Positions 1 through 5,930 of a DNA stretch of 10,164 bases are shown piece by piece (position 1 is the first letter of the stretch; every line of letters begins with the position of its first letter). A program made the position numbers and the translations under genes. The DNA is from Candidatus Avipropionibacterium avicola (GTDB taxonomy: Bacteria > Actinomycetota > Actinomycetes > Propionibacteriales > Propionibacteriaceae), in contig DVLP01000201.1 of assembly GCA_018715445.1 (NCBI GenBank), forward strand, positions 1-10,164, given 5' to 3'. Under the pieces are notes generated by a model. The model did no database searches, had not been told where the DNA came from, and saw only the letters and a list, made by a program, of their open reading frames with translations.

Positions 1-345
1 GGCCAACCTGGCCGGTGCCTGCACGCAGTACGAATCGGTGAGCAGCTCGCGCAGCTCGTCCCAGTCGGTGGCCTCGTCCAGCACGATGCCGACCGCGTTG
101 GACGACCAGCCGGCCCGGAAGTAGGGGTGGCCGAGATGCTCGAAGGCCATCACCTCGTCGGGTTCGGCGCGGAACATGATCCGGTACAGCTGGTCCTCGC
201 CCCCGAAGACATGCGCCACGGTGGCCTGGCCGACCCGCCACCGCACCCCCGTCCAGGCATCCTCGCTGTGGCACTCGGGGAAGGCGTCGAGGATGGCCGC
301 CAGACGGCGGACGGTCTCGGTGGGGACATCGGGGCGTTCGGACAC
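1..345 (-). CDS. MmcQ/YjbR family protein (partial, C-terminus beyond window)
   Basis: This is a partial gene: 115 codons are open from a GTG at 345 to the window edge, with no stop inside. The visible protein has the N-terminal helix and strand pattern of the MmcQ/YjbR (DUF419) family: an early AFPECHSEDAW segment (residues 21-31), a WRVGQATVAHVFGG strand pair (36-49), a GWSSNAVGIVLD segment (79-90), and the family's closing block DWDELRELLTDSY...APARLA (94-115). Family members are about 110-120 residues with a CyaY-like fold; they are often called DNA-binding, but their cellular role is unclear. The GTG at 345 is chosen because an AGG lies about 9 bases upstream and the sequence resembles the family from there. 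An in-frame GTG at 375 would add ten residues that look less protein-like. The gene is transcribed divergently from rpsF. Only a few C-terminal residues should be missing. Confidence 0.75.
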   Translation of the reverse strand, partial: MSERPDVPTETVRRLAAILDAFPECHSEDAWTGVRWRVGQATVAHVFGGEDQLYRIMFRAEPDEVMAFEHLGHPYFRAGWSSNAVGIVLDEATDWDELRELLTDSYCVQAPARLA

Positions 346-393
346 AGGTGCAAGCCTGACAGAAGCCTGTGACACCGAAGCCGTGACCACGAC

Positions 394-423
394 TTGGGGC
401 CGGGGCCGACCCTCCGCTAGAGT
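394..423 (+). promoter_or_regulatory. Candidate sigma-70-type promoter of the rpsF operon
   Basis: TTGGGG (394-399) and TAGAGT (418-423) are separated by 18 bp. The -10 fits the actinobacterial TANNNT pattern, and the -35 keeps TTG. Transcription would begin near 430, giving a 5' leader of about 90 nt before rpsF. This is the best promoter match in the 346-522 divergent spacer. I see no equally good match facing the minus-strand gene at 345. It is assigned by pattern only. Confidence 0.5.
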
Positions 424-465
424 GGTCAGCTGGCTGACTTCGATGGTCGGCCGATGCATTTACGC

Positions 466-511
466 CCTCCTGCCACGGGGCCGTCCCGTGGCCGCAACAG
501 ACCAGAGGAGG
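466..511 (+). promoter_or_regulatory. Structured rpsF leader, candidate S6:S18 complex-binding motif
   Basis: An 8-bp perfect hairpin, GCCACGGG (472-479) and CCCGTGGC (485-492) with loop GCCGT, is enclosed by a second helix. In that helix CCTCCT (466-471) pairs with AGGAGG (506-511), the Shine-Dalgarno of rpsF. The 3' side between the helices is an unpaired bulge (493-505) that begins at a CCG (492-494). The described S6:S18 complex-binding motif of rpsF leaders is a CCG in a bulge flanked by a stem and a hairpin, so both position and shape fit. The inferred role is translational feedback: the S6:S18 complex would hold the Shine-Dalgarno in the helix. The fold was worked out by hand and no energy was computed. 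Confidence 0.55.
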
Positions 512-522
512 TGGAGTTGCGT

Positions 523-810
523 ATGCGCAAGTACGAAGTCATGGTGATCCTGGATTCCGACGTCGACGACCGCCAGGTGCAGCCCACGATCGATGGACAC
601 CTGAAGACCGTCACCGACGAAGGCGGAACGATCGACAACATTGACGTCTGGGGACGTCGTCGGTTCGCCTACGAGATCAACAAGAAGCCCGAAGGCATCT
701 ACGCGGTGATCGACCTGACCTGCGAGCCCGCCACGGTCAAGGAACTCGAGCGCCTGATGGCGATCAACGAGAAGGTCGTGCGCACCAAGGTGCTGCGTCC
801 CGGCAAGTGA
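523..810 (+). CDS. rpsF: 30S ribosomal protein S6
   Basis: This is a 95-residue protein of normal S6 length. It opens with the family start [15 protein letters not shown] and contains the segments [19 protein letters not shown] (42-60) and the closing helix and strand [22 protein letters not shown] in shortened form at 74-95. S6 binds S18 and the central domain of 16S rRNA in the small-subunit platform. ATG 523 is chosen because the protein then begins at the conserved MRKYE; the Shine-Dalgarno AGGAGG ends 11 bases upstream. An in-frame TTG at 517 lies closer to it (5 bases) and would add two residues, so the true start could be either. It is the first gene of the rpsF-ssb-rpsR-rplI operon and is probably autoregulated through the leader structure that covers its Shine-Dalgarno. 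Confidence 0.97.
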   Translation: MRKYEVMVILDSDVDDRQVQPTIDGHLKTVTDEGGTIDNIDVWGRRRFAYEINKKPEGIYAVIDLTCEPATVKELERLMAINEKVVRTKVLRPGK

Positions 811-817
811 CCGCCTG

Positions 818-853
818 AACCGTCTCGGGACCGCATGTCGGACCCGTACGGTT
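818..853 (+). promoter_or_regulatory. Long imperfect hairpin in the rpsF-ssb spacer
   Basis: AACCGT (818-823) pairs with ACGGTT (848-853), CGGG (826-829) with CCCG (843-846), and CCG (831-833) with CGG (839-841), around a CATGT loop. This gives 13 bp interrupted by CT/T and A/A mismatches. It begins eight bases after the rpsF stop. No U-run follows, so a full terminator is unlikely. A partial attenuator, RNA processing site or 3'-end stabiliser that sets the S6:SSB ratio is possible. The function is inferred. Confidence 0.5.
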
Positions 854-896
854 TGATGGTCGCCAGAGGCAAACCCAACTCACAGGGGAGACAGAC

Positions 897-1457
897 ATGG
901 CAGGCGAGACACCCATCACCGTGATCGGCAACCTGACGGCCGATCCCGAACTGCGCTTCACCCAGTCCGGTGCGGCCGTGGCGAACTTCACCGTCGCCTC
1001 GACCCCGCGGACCTTCGATCGCCAGACCAATGAGTGGCGTGACGGTGACGCGATGTTCCTCGGCTGCTCGGTCTGGCGTCAGGCCGCTGAGAACGTGGCC
1101 GAGTCGCTCCAGAAGGGCATGCGCGTCATCGTCCAGGGCCGGCTCAAGTCACGGTCCTACGAGACCCGTGAGGGCGAGCGTCGCACGGTCTTCGAGATCG
1201 ACGTCGACGAGGTCGGTCCCGCCCTGCGCTATGCCACCGCCAAGGTCACCAAGACCGGCGGCGGGGGCGGCGGAGGCTACTCCGGTGGGCAGGGCTCCGG
1301 CGGAGGCAACGGTGGCGGCTACTCCGGTGGGGGTGGCGGCGGCCAGAGCCGCGGCGGCGATGACCCGTGGGGTGGCGGTGGCTCCGGTGGCGGTGGCAAC
1401 CGCGGCGGAGGCAACGATCCCTGGGCGACCCCGCAGAACGACGATCCGCCCTTCTGA
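897..1457 (+). CDS. ssb: Single-stranded DNA-binding protein
   Basis: This 186-residue SSB coats single-stranded DNA during replication, recombination and repair. Residues 1-115 form the OB fold, with the family segments [26 protein letters not shown] and [14 protein letters not shown]. Residues about 120-178 are a disordered Gly-rich linker broken by two DPW motifs (near 156 and 174). The protein ends in DDPPF, the acidic-aromatic tip that recruits partner proteins. ATG 897 is preceded by GGGGAG (885-890) at 6-base spacing. The gene lies between rpsF and rpsR, the usual actinobacterial arrangement, and is the essential-type copy rather than a competence or phage paralogue. A structured spacer lies on each side of it, which could uncouple its expression from that of the ribosomal proteins. 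Confidence 0.97.
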   Translation: MAGETPITVIGNLTADPELRFTQSGAAVANFTVASTPRTFDRQTNEWRDGDAMFLGCSVWRQAAENVAESLQKGMRVIVQGRLKSRSYETREGERRTVFEIDVDEVGPALRYATAKVTKTGGGGGGGYSGGQGSGGGNGGGYSGGGGGGQSRGGDDPWGGGGSGGGGNRGGGNDPWATPQNDDPPF

Positions 1458-1509
1458 TCCGTCGTTCTGACCAACAACTGAACAGACACCAAGCACACAA
1501 AGGCACATT

Positions 1510-1523
1510 CCGACGTACGTCGG
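1510..1523 (+). promoter_or_regulatory. 14-bp perfect palindrome just upstream of the rpsR ribosome-binding site
   Basis: CCGACGTACGTCGG is its own reverse complement. It ends eight bases before the AAGGAG (1532-1537) of rpsR. As RNA it can form a 5-bp stem with a GUAC tetraloop; as DNA it could be a dimeric operator. It is the only strong symmetry in the 87-base ssb-rpsR spacer. I cannot say which use, if any, is real. Confidence 0.35.
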
Positions 1524-1544
1524 GCTTCTGGAAGGAGCACCACA

Positions 1545-1781
1545 ATGGCCGCTGCACCCAATCGCAAGCCGAAGAAGAAGATCGCACCGACCAAGACCAC
1601 CCGGGTGGGCGAGGTCAACTACAAGGACGTCACGCTCCTGCGCAAGTTCATCTCCGAGCGCGGCAAGATCCGCGCGCGTCGGGTCACCGGACTGTCGGTC
1701 CAGGACCAGCGCAAGGTCGCCATGGCGATCAAGAACGCCCGCGAGATGGCGCTGCTCCCGTACGCGTCGACCGCACGCTGA
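1545..1781 (+). CDS. rpsR: 30S ribosomal protein S18
   Basis: This is a 78-residue S18, the partner of S6 in the small-subunit platform. The family core is clear: [19 protein letters not shown] (24-42), [14 protein letters not shown] (45-58) and [13 protein letters not shown] (61-73). The N-terminus is Lys-rich (RKPKKKIAP). The protein has no cysteine, so it is the zinc-independent form of S18; some actinobacteria carry a second, Cys-containing copy elsewhere. ATG 1545 follows AAGGAG (1532-1537) at 7-base spacing. The rplI start is 20 bases after the stop, consistent with one transcript. Confidence 0.97.
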   Translation: MAAAPNRKPKKKIAPTKTTRVGEVNYKDVTLLRKFISERGKIRARRVTGLSVQDQRKVAMAIKNAREMALLPYASTAR

Positions 1782-1801
1782 GAAGAAGGCAGGAGACATC
1801 C

Positions 1802-2254
1802 ATGAAACTCATCCTGACTGCTGAGGTCCCCAAGCTGGGCCTGGCCGGCGACATCGTCGAGGTCAAGGACGGCTACGGCCGCAACTACCTGCTTCCCCAG
1901 GGCTACGCCATCGTGTGGACCAAGGGCGGCGAGTCGCAGATCGAGGGCATCAAGCGCAGCCGTGACGCCCGCGAGATCCGCGACCTGGACCACGCCAAGG
2001 AGGTCCGCGACCAGATCGAGGGCCTGCAGGTGCAGCTCCCGGTCCGCTCCGGCGAGAACGGCACGCTCTTCGGTGCCGTCACCCCCGCGCTGATCGCGTC
2101 CGCGATCCGCAAGGCCGGTGGCCCCAGCGTTGACAAGCGCAGCGTCGAGGTCGCCAAGCCGATCAAGTCGCTGGGCAACCACACCGTCGGTGTGAAGCTC
2201 CACGAGGCCGTGACCGCGCACTTCTCCCTCGGAGTCGTCGCCGAGGAGGCCTGA
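1802..2254 (+). CDS. rplI: 50S ribosomal protein L9
   Basis: This 150-residue L9 has the full two-domain length. The N-terminal 23S rRNA-binding domain (1-about 50) carries the signature VKDGYGRNYLLPQGYA (21-36). A charged connecting helix (about 45-75) follows, then the C-terminal domain (about 80-148) with NGTLFGAVTPALIASAIRKA-type sequence and a VDKRSVE...IKSLGNHTVGVKLHEAV end. L9 reaches out from the L1 stalk base and limits frameshifting and ribosome collisions. AGGAG (1791-1795) lies 6 bases before ATG 1802. It is the last gene of the operon: a strong terminator begins 32 bases after its stop. In many bacteria dnaB follows rplI, but here an unrelated operon does. Confidence 0.97.
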   Translation: MKLILTAEVPKLGLAGDIVEVKDGYGRNYLLPQGYAIVWTKGGESQIEGIKRSRDAREIRDLDHAKEVRDQIEGLQVQLPVRSGENGTLFGAVTPALIASAIRKAGGPSVDKRSVEVAKPIKSLGNHTVGVKLHEAVTAHFSLGVVAEEA

Positions 2255-2286
2255 GCCTCCCGGGTCGTCACGACCCACTGAACCGA

Positions 2287-2324
2287 CCACAGGCCCGTCC
2301 GGATCCGTCCGGGCGGGCCTGTGG
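2287..2324 (+). terminator. Intrinsic terminator of the rpsF-rplI operon
   Basis: CCACAGGCCCG (2287-2297) pairs perfectly with CGGGCCTGTGG (2314-2324). A U-G pair and a further 5 bp, CCGGA (2299-2303) with TCCGG (2308-2312), follow, and a TCCG loop closes the hairpin. The total is about 17 bp. The tract that follows (CGTTGTCT) is only mildly T-rich, as is common in GC-rich actinomycetes. The position just after rplI supports the call. Confidence 0.85.
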
Positions 2325-2340
2325 CGTTGTCTGACCGAAC

Positions 2341-2384
2341 TCACAGGTTGCGCACAGGACTCCCTCAGCCACCCCACAGGGGGG
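2341..2384 (+). promoter_or_regulatory. Four 11-bp-phased CACAGG-like units, candidate response-regulator site
   Basis: Consecutive 11-bp units read TCACAGGTTGC (2341), GCACAGGACTC (2352), CCTCAGCCACC (2363) and CCACAGGGGGG (2374). Three carry an exact CACAGG and the third unit carries CTCAGC. Direct 11-bp repeats are the layout of PHO boxes bound by OmpR/PhoB-family regulators in Streptomyces. TCACAGC-N4-TCACAGC is the described Mycobacterium PhoP site, close to the first two units here. The array sits upstream of an operon with a polyphosphate polymerase domain, which suits phosphate or envelope-stress control. I see no convincing -10 downstream, so the operon's promoter is not placed. Confidence 0.35.
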
Positions 2385-2424
2385 CGGTGTGGCATGGACC
2401 CACATCGAACGAGAAGGAGTCCTG
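2355..2424 (+). promoter_or_regulatory. Anti-Shine-Dalgarno pairing in the DUF4956 gene leader
   Basis: CAGGACTCC (2355-2363) is the exact reverse complement of GGAGTCCTG (2416-2424), which contains the GGAG of the ribosome-binding site. A small inner hairpin is possible, CCCC (2372-2375) with GGGG (2379-2382). If the transcript includes 2355, the 9-bp helix would hide the ribosome-binding site and allow translational control. If transcription starts later, it has no effect. The 5' arm overlaps the 11-bp repeat array. Confidence 0.4.
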
Positions 2425-2427
2425 CCC

Positions 2428-3030
2428 ATGTCACCGATCCTGTTGGTCGCTGATCTGGTCGCGATGGCGATCCTGGTCCTGGCCACCTACCTGCCCCGCC
2501 ACGGCCGTCGCGACCTGATGGTGGCCTTCGGGGTGGTCAACGTCGCCGTTCTGGCGGTCGCGATCGCCCTGTCGACCAGTGCGGCGGCGGCCGGGTTGGG
2601 CCTCGGCCTGTTCGGCGTGCTGTCGATCATCCGGCTCCGTTCGGAGGAACTGACCCAACGTGACGTCGCGTACTACTTCGCCTCCTTGGCGCTCGGCCTG
2701 ATCGCCGGGATCGGTGCCGACACGGTGATCAGCATCGGGTTGATGCTGGCGATCGTCACGGTGCTGTTCATCGGGGACCACCCGCGGCTGGCCCGTCGGA
2801 CGATCACCAGTCAGCTCGTGCTGGACCGGGTCCACACCGATCCGGCCGACCTGCGGGCGCGGGTCGGTGAACTGGTGCCGGGCTCGCTCATCGACGTCAC
2901 CGTCACCAAGCTCGACCTGGTCAACGACACCACCTGGGTGACGGTACGGGCCGTGCAGGACGCGCCGCGTCGTGACCGGACGATGACCGAGGTCGCGGCC
3001 GTACCCCAGGAACGGCAAGCCGTCCGATGA
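2428..3030 (+). CDS. DUF4956 domain membrane protein
   Basis: This is a 200-residue protein with about four membrane segments (roughly 3-21, 31-50, 80-97 and 98-117) and a soluble C-terminal domain (about 120-180). The diagnostic DUF4956 segment GLFGVLSIIRLRSEELTQRD occupies 60-79 and is followed by AYYFASLALGLI. The function of the family is unknown, but its genes are repeatedly found beside VTC-type polyphosphate polymerase genes, as here. ATG 2428 is chosen because AAGGAG (2414-2419) lies 8 bases upstream; an upstream in-frame start near 2389 has no comparable site. Its stop overlaps the start of the next gene (ATGA, 3027-3030), so the two are probably translationally coupled. The inferred role is membrane partner or regulator of the polymerase. 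The ribosome-binding site can be sequestered by an upstream 9-base complement. Confidence 0.85.
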   Translation: MSPILLVADLVAMAILVLATYLPRHGRRDLMVAFGVVNVAVLAVAIALSTSAAAAGLGLGLFGVLSIIRLRSEELTQRDVAYYFASLALGLIAGIGADTVISIGLMLAIVTVLFIGDHPRLARRTITSQLVLDRVHTDPADLRARVGELVPGSLIDVTVTKLDLVNDTTWVTVRAVQDAPRRDRTMTEVAAVPQERQAVR

Positions 3031-3845
3031 CCACCACCGCAGCACAGCCGGCCTGGGCCGAGCGACTGACCGGCATCGACCTCACCGAGCTCGTCGACCG
3101 GGCCCCGTTGATGACCCGGGTCGACCGCAAGTACCTCATCGACGCGGCCTGCCTGCCGCCGATCGTCGACGCACTGGCCGCTGATCCCGACAGCCGTACC
3201 CGAGTCCTCGAGATCGAGGGCCGACGGACCTTCTCGTACCGCTCGTCCTACCTCGACACACCCCGACTGACCACCTGGTACGCCGCGGCACGAGGCCGGC
3301 GCCGCCGGTTCAAGGCTCGGGTCCGCGACTACTGCGACACCGGGCAGCGCTGGCTCGAGGTCAAGACCCGTGGTCCGCGAGGGACCAGCGTGAAGCGTCG
3401 CATCGCCGTGGTCGGCCAGCAGGAGCGGCTGGGCCCGGAGCAGACCCGGTTCGTGGCCGAGGTGTTGGCCACCGAGCGGATCGACCCGGCACTGGCCGAC
3501 GAGCTGCAGCCCAGTCTGGTCACCACCTACCGACGCACCACCCTGCACCACCACGACGCCGTCCGCGAGTGCCGGATCACGCTCGACTCCGACCTCGGCT
3601 TCACCTCCCCAGCCGGGGTGACCCGGTCGGCGCCGGGGCTGGTCGTCGTCGAGGTGAAGGCCGGTCCGAGCCCGATGCCGGTCGAGCACCTGTTGTGGCG
3701 GCACGGGCACCGCCCCATCACCACCAGCAAGTACGGCGTCGGGATGGTCTGGACCCATCCCGAGCTGCCGGCCCTGAAATGGCGCCGGGCACTCGCCCGT
3801 CATCGTTGCGCCGCCACCCCCACCTCCCAAGGAGCACCGTCATGA
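3027..3845 (+). CDS. VTC-type polyphosphate polymerase domain protein
   Basis: This 272-residue soluble protein has the triphosphate-tunnel fold of the VTC domain. Tunnel-lining basic and acidic residues appear in order: RVDRKYLI (31-38), the YRSSYLDTP strand (71-79), RRRRFKARVR (91-100), LEVKTR (110-115), K123/R124, YRR (168-170), RITLD (183-187), VVEVK (207-211) and the closing SKYGVGM (234-240). In yeast Vtc4 this fold makes inorganic polyphosphate from ATP; bacterial single-domain homologues are annotated by homology and few have been tested. There is no signal peptide or membrane segment, so it probably acts in the cytoplasm against the membrane protein encoded upstream. Both ends overlap neighbours by ATGA. 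It could also be a non-synthetic polyphosphate or nucleotide sensor, since tunnel folds serve several reactions. Confidence 0.88.
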   Translation: MTTTAAQPAWAERLTGIDLTELVDRAPLMTRVDRKYLIDAACLPPIVDALAADPDSRTRVLEIEGRRTFSYRSSYLDTPRLTTWYAAARGRRRRFKARVRDYCDTGQRWLEVKTRGPRGTSVKRRIAVVGQQERLGPEQTRFVAEVLATERIDPALADELQPSLVTTYRRTTLHHHDAVRECRITLDSDLGFTSPAGVTRSAPGLVVVEVKAGPSPMPVEHLLWRHGHRPITTSKYGVGMVWTHPELPALKWRRALARHRCAATPTSQGAPS

Positions 3846-5461
3846 CCACCCATCCGTTCCGTCCCTGGCGCCGTCGACTGGTCGCCGGACTGGCCGCCAT
3901 GGCCCTGACCGTTGGCATCGTCGGCTGCAGTGTGCCCGGCACCAGCGACCCTGCCGGCGGCGAGCCGGCGACCACCGGTGCAGCCGCGGTCTCGACTGCG
4001 ACCGGCTTCTCCGACAATGTCGAGAGCCATGCCGATGCCGACGACGCCGACTACGACCAGGCCGAGGCGACCACGATCGACCTGGCCGACGGATCGACCA
4101 GCGTCAGTGGGCAGGACGAGGACGGCGTGGAGGTCGACGGTGACCACGTCCTGATCTCGGCGCCCGGCACCTACGTCGTGAGCGGCATCCTGACCGACGG
4201 GCAACTGGAGATCGACAGCGAGGCCGACGGCAAGGTCCGGATCGTGATGGCCGATGCGAGCCTCACCTCCACCACCGGGTCACCGTTCGTGGTCACCGAG
4301 GCCGACGAGGTCGTCCTCGTGCTGGCCGACGGCACCGTCAACGACCTGACCGACGGCACCGGCTATGACGATGACGCCGACGACGCCCCGAACGCCGCCC
4401 TCTTCTCGATGGCCGACCTGACCATCGGTGGCACCGGCGAACTCCACGTCACTGGCAACACCAATGACGGGATCGCCACCAAGGACGGCCTGGCGATCCT
4501 GTCCGGGACCGTCACCGTCACTGCCGTCGACGACGGGATCCGTGGCAAGGACTACGTCGACGTCACCGGCGGCACGGTCACCGTCGAGGCCGAGGACGAC
4601 GCCATCAAGTCCGACAACGAGGACGACGACACCGTCGGCTGGGTCCGGATCAGTGACGGCACCGTGACGATCACCGCCGGGGACGACGGGATCCACGCCG
4701 AGGGCGACCTGGAGATCGCCGGCGGCACCGTGACCGTCGCCGAGTCGGTCGAAGGACTGGAAGGGGTCACCGTCACCGTCTCCGGCGGCGTGGTCGACAT
4801 CACCAGCTCCGACGACGGTCTGAACGCGACGGCCGGCTCGACCACCGACGAATCCGGTGACGAGTCGGGTCGTGGGGCCGGGCCCGGTGGCGGTGGTGGC
4901 GGCATGGCCAATGACGGCTCAGTGCTCACCATCTGTGGTGGTGAGCTGACCGTCGATGCCGAGGGTGACGGGCTCGACTCCAACGGCAACCTCATCGTCA
5001 CCGGCGGCGTGACTGTGATCAACGGTCCGACGAGCAACGGCAACGGGGCGCTGGACGCCAACGGCACGATCACCGTCGACGGCGGCACACTGGTCGCCAG
5101 CGGCAGCTCCGGGATGGCCGAGTCGCCGGCGGCCGGTGAGGCCGGCTGGTTGGCGGTGGCGTTCGACTCCACCCTCGAGGCGGGCACCACCGTGGTCGTC
5201 CTCGACGGTGACACCGTGATCGGCAGCTTCACCTCGACCAAGGCCGCCGACTCGTTGGTGCTCTCGGTCGACGGCATCACCGAGGGCCAGACCTACACCA
5301 TCGCGACGATCTCGGACGACCGTACGGCCGGTTGGGCCGACGGTGGCAGCGCCGACGGCACGACCACCCTCACCGAGGTGACCGCCGGTGAGGCCATCGC
5401 CGGCGGTATGGGAGGTGGCCCCGGCGGTGGTGGCCCCGGCGGTGATCGCCAGCCACGCTGA
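3842..5461 (+). CDS. Acidic beta-helix lipoprotein, carbohydrate-binding DUF4353 (Cthe_2159) type
   Basis: This 539-residue protein starts with a basic n-region (RPWRRR), a hydrophobic stretch and lipobox IVGC with Cys29, so it should be a surface lipoprotein. After an acidic linker (about 50-80) come repeating strands of a right-handed beta-helix. Turns read DDGI, DDAI, DDGI, VEGL, DDGL and GDGL about every 20-24 residues, each followed by a GGTVTV-like strand (about 220-425). A Gly-rich insert (about 345-354) interrupts the helix, residues 430-515 form a separate beta domain, and the tail is GGMGGGPGGGG. This matches Cthe_2159-like proteins; the Clostridium thermocellum founder binds cellulose and pectin and has calcium sites. 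Asp-rich turns here suggest Ca2+ binding. ATG 3842 has AAGGAG (3829-3834) 7 bases upstream and overlaps the polymerase stop. The ligand is unknown. Confidence 0.85.
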   Translation: MTTHPFRPWRRRLVAGLAAMALTVGIVGCSVPGTSDPAGGEPATTGAAAVSTATGFSDNVESHADADDADYDQAEATTIDLADGSTSVSGQDEDGVEVDGDHVLISAPGTYVVSGILTDGQLEIDSEADGKVRIVMADASLTSTTGSPFVVTEADEVVLVLADGTVNDLTDGTGYDDDADDAPNAALFSMADLTIGGTGELHVTGNTNDGIATKDGLAILSGTVTVTAVDDGIRGKDYVDVTGGTVTVEAEDDAIKSDNEDDDTVGWVRISDGTVTITAGDDGIHAEGDLEIAGGTVTVAESVEGLEGVTVTVSGGVVDITSSDDGLNATAGSTTDESGDESGRGAGPGGGGGGMANDGSVLTICGGELTVDAEGDGLDSNGNLIVTGGVTVINGPTSNGNGALDANGTITVDGGTLVASGSSGMAESPAAGEAGWLAVAFDSTLEAGTTVVVLDGDTVIGSFTSTKAADSLVLSVDGITEGQTYTIATISDDRTAGWADGGSADGTTTLTEVTAGEAIAGGMGGGPGGGGPGGDRQPR

Positions 5462-5592
5462 CCACGCCCGCCGAGCCCGTACTCCACGCACGCCGAGCCC
5501 GTCGAGGCGCCACCCCACGCCCGCCGAGACTGCTCTCCACGCCCGCCGAGCTCGTCGAGGCGCCACCCCAACGCCCGCCGAGCTCGTCGAGG
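5462..5592 (+). repeat. Tandem repeat, 53-bp period built from 22- and 31-bp subunits
   Basis: Starting at the first base after the lipoprotein stop, five subunits begin at 5462, 5484, 5515, 5537 and 5568. Each opens with CCACGCCCGCCGAG or a one-base variant. Subunits 1 and 3 are 22 bp, with divergent ends CCCGTACT and ACTGCTCT. Subunits 2 and 4 are 31 bp and continue through (C/T)CGTCGAGGCGCCACC. The larger unit is therefore 53 bp, present twice, plus a partial third copy. The core CCGAGC(C/T)CGTCGAGG is the same as in the dispersed repeats at 8812 and 9368. The whole 5462-5629 spacer holds nothing else that I recognise. Confidence 0.85.
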
Positions 5593-5629
5593 TGTGTCGC
5601 TTCCCGGCCCACGGTGCCACCATGGAGAC

Positions 5630-5908
5630 ATGAGCGAACTTCACTGTCCGGCCCGGTTCGTGGTCTTCTCCGATGCCGACGCACCGGAGGTCGTCGATGC
5701 CCTCGGCCGTGAGCACATCGCCCTGGCCGTCACCGGCCAGGTGGATCCGCGGCTGACCGACGCCGCCACCGTGCCCGAGGCCCTCGCCGACCTCGCGGAC
5801 CGCTACCGGGGCGAATGCGTCTCGGTCCAGTTGGCCCCCGAGGTCCGCAACAGCCTGGACGACACCACCCCACCGCCCGCCGACCAGCAGATCACCCTGC
5901 TCCCCTGA
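5630..5908 (+). CDS. Small hypothetical protein
   Basis: I do not recognise this 92-residue protein. It is acidic and soluble, with no signal peptide or membrane segment. A likely strand ARFVVFSDA (8-16) is followed by a helix, a strand IALAVTG (30-36), a helix (48-59), a strand ECVSVQLA (62-69) and a disordered Pro-rich tail. That alternation suggests a small alpha/beta domain. G/C third positions support real coding. ATG 5630 is chosen because family-like sequence appears to begin there, although GGAG (5624-5627) is too close to be a good ribosome-binding site. A GTG at 5594, in frame, would add 12 residues and start at the edge of the tandem repeat. It stands alone between the repeat and a convergent terminator. 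Confidence 0.55.
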   Translation: MSELHCPARFVVFSDADAPEVVDALGREHIALAVTGQVDPRLTDAATVPEALADLADRYRGECVSVQLAPEVRNSLDDTTPPPADQQITLLP

Positions 5909-5930
5909 TCGGATCCACGTACTCTGCGCT

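Noticed and set aside
1240..1440. Repetitive GGC/GGT tract as a possible DNA repeat element
   Set aside because: It is the Gly-rich linker of SSB, normal for actinobacterial SSB proteins.
1367..2254. 295-residue frame that appears to fuse the ssb end, rpsR region and L9
   Set aside because: It is an upstream extension of the L9 frame through other genes; L9 itself starts at ATG 1802 with a good ribosome-binding site and the conserved MKLIL start.
2811..5280. Minus-strand frames opposite the VTC and lipoprotein genes (for example 2811-3830 and 4552-5280)
   Set aside because: They mirror the strong plus-strand genes, lack ribosome-binding sites and encode repetitive Gly/Val or Ser/Pro/Thr sequence.
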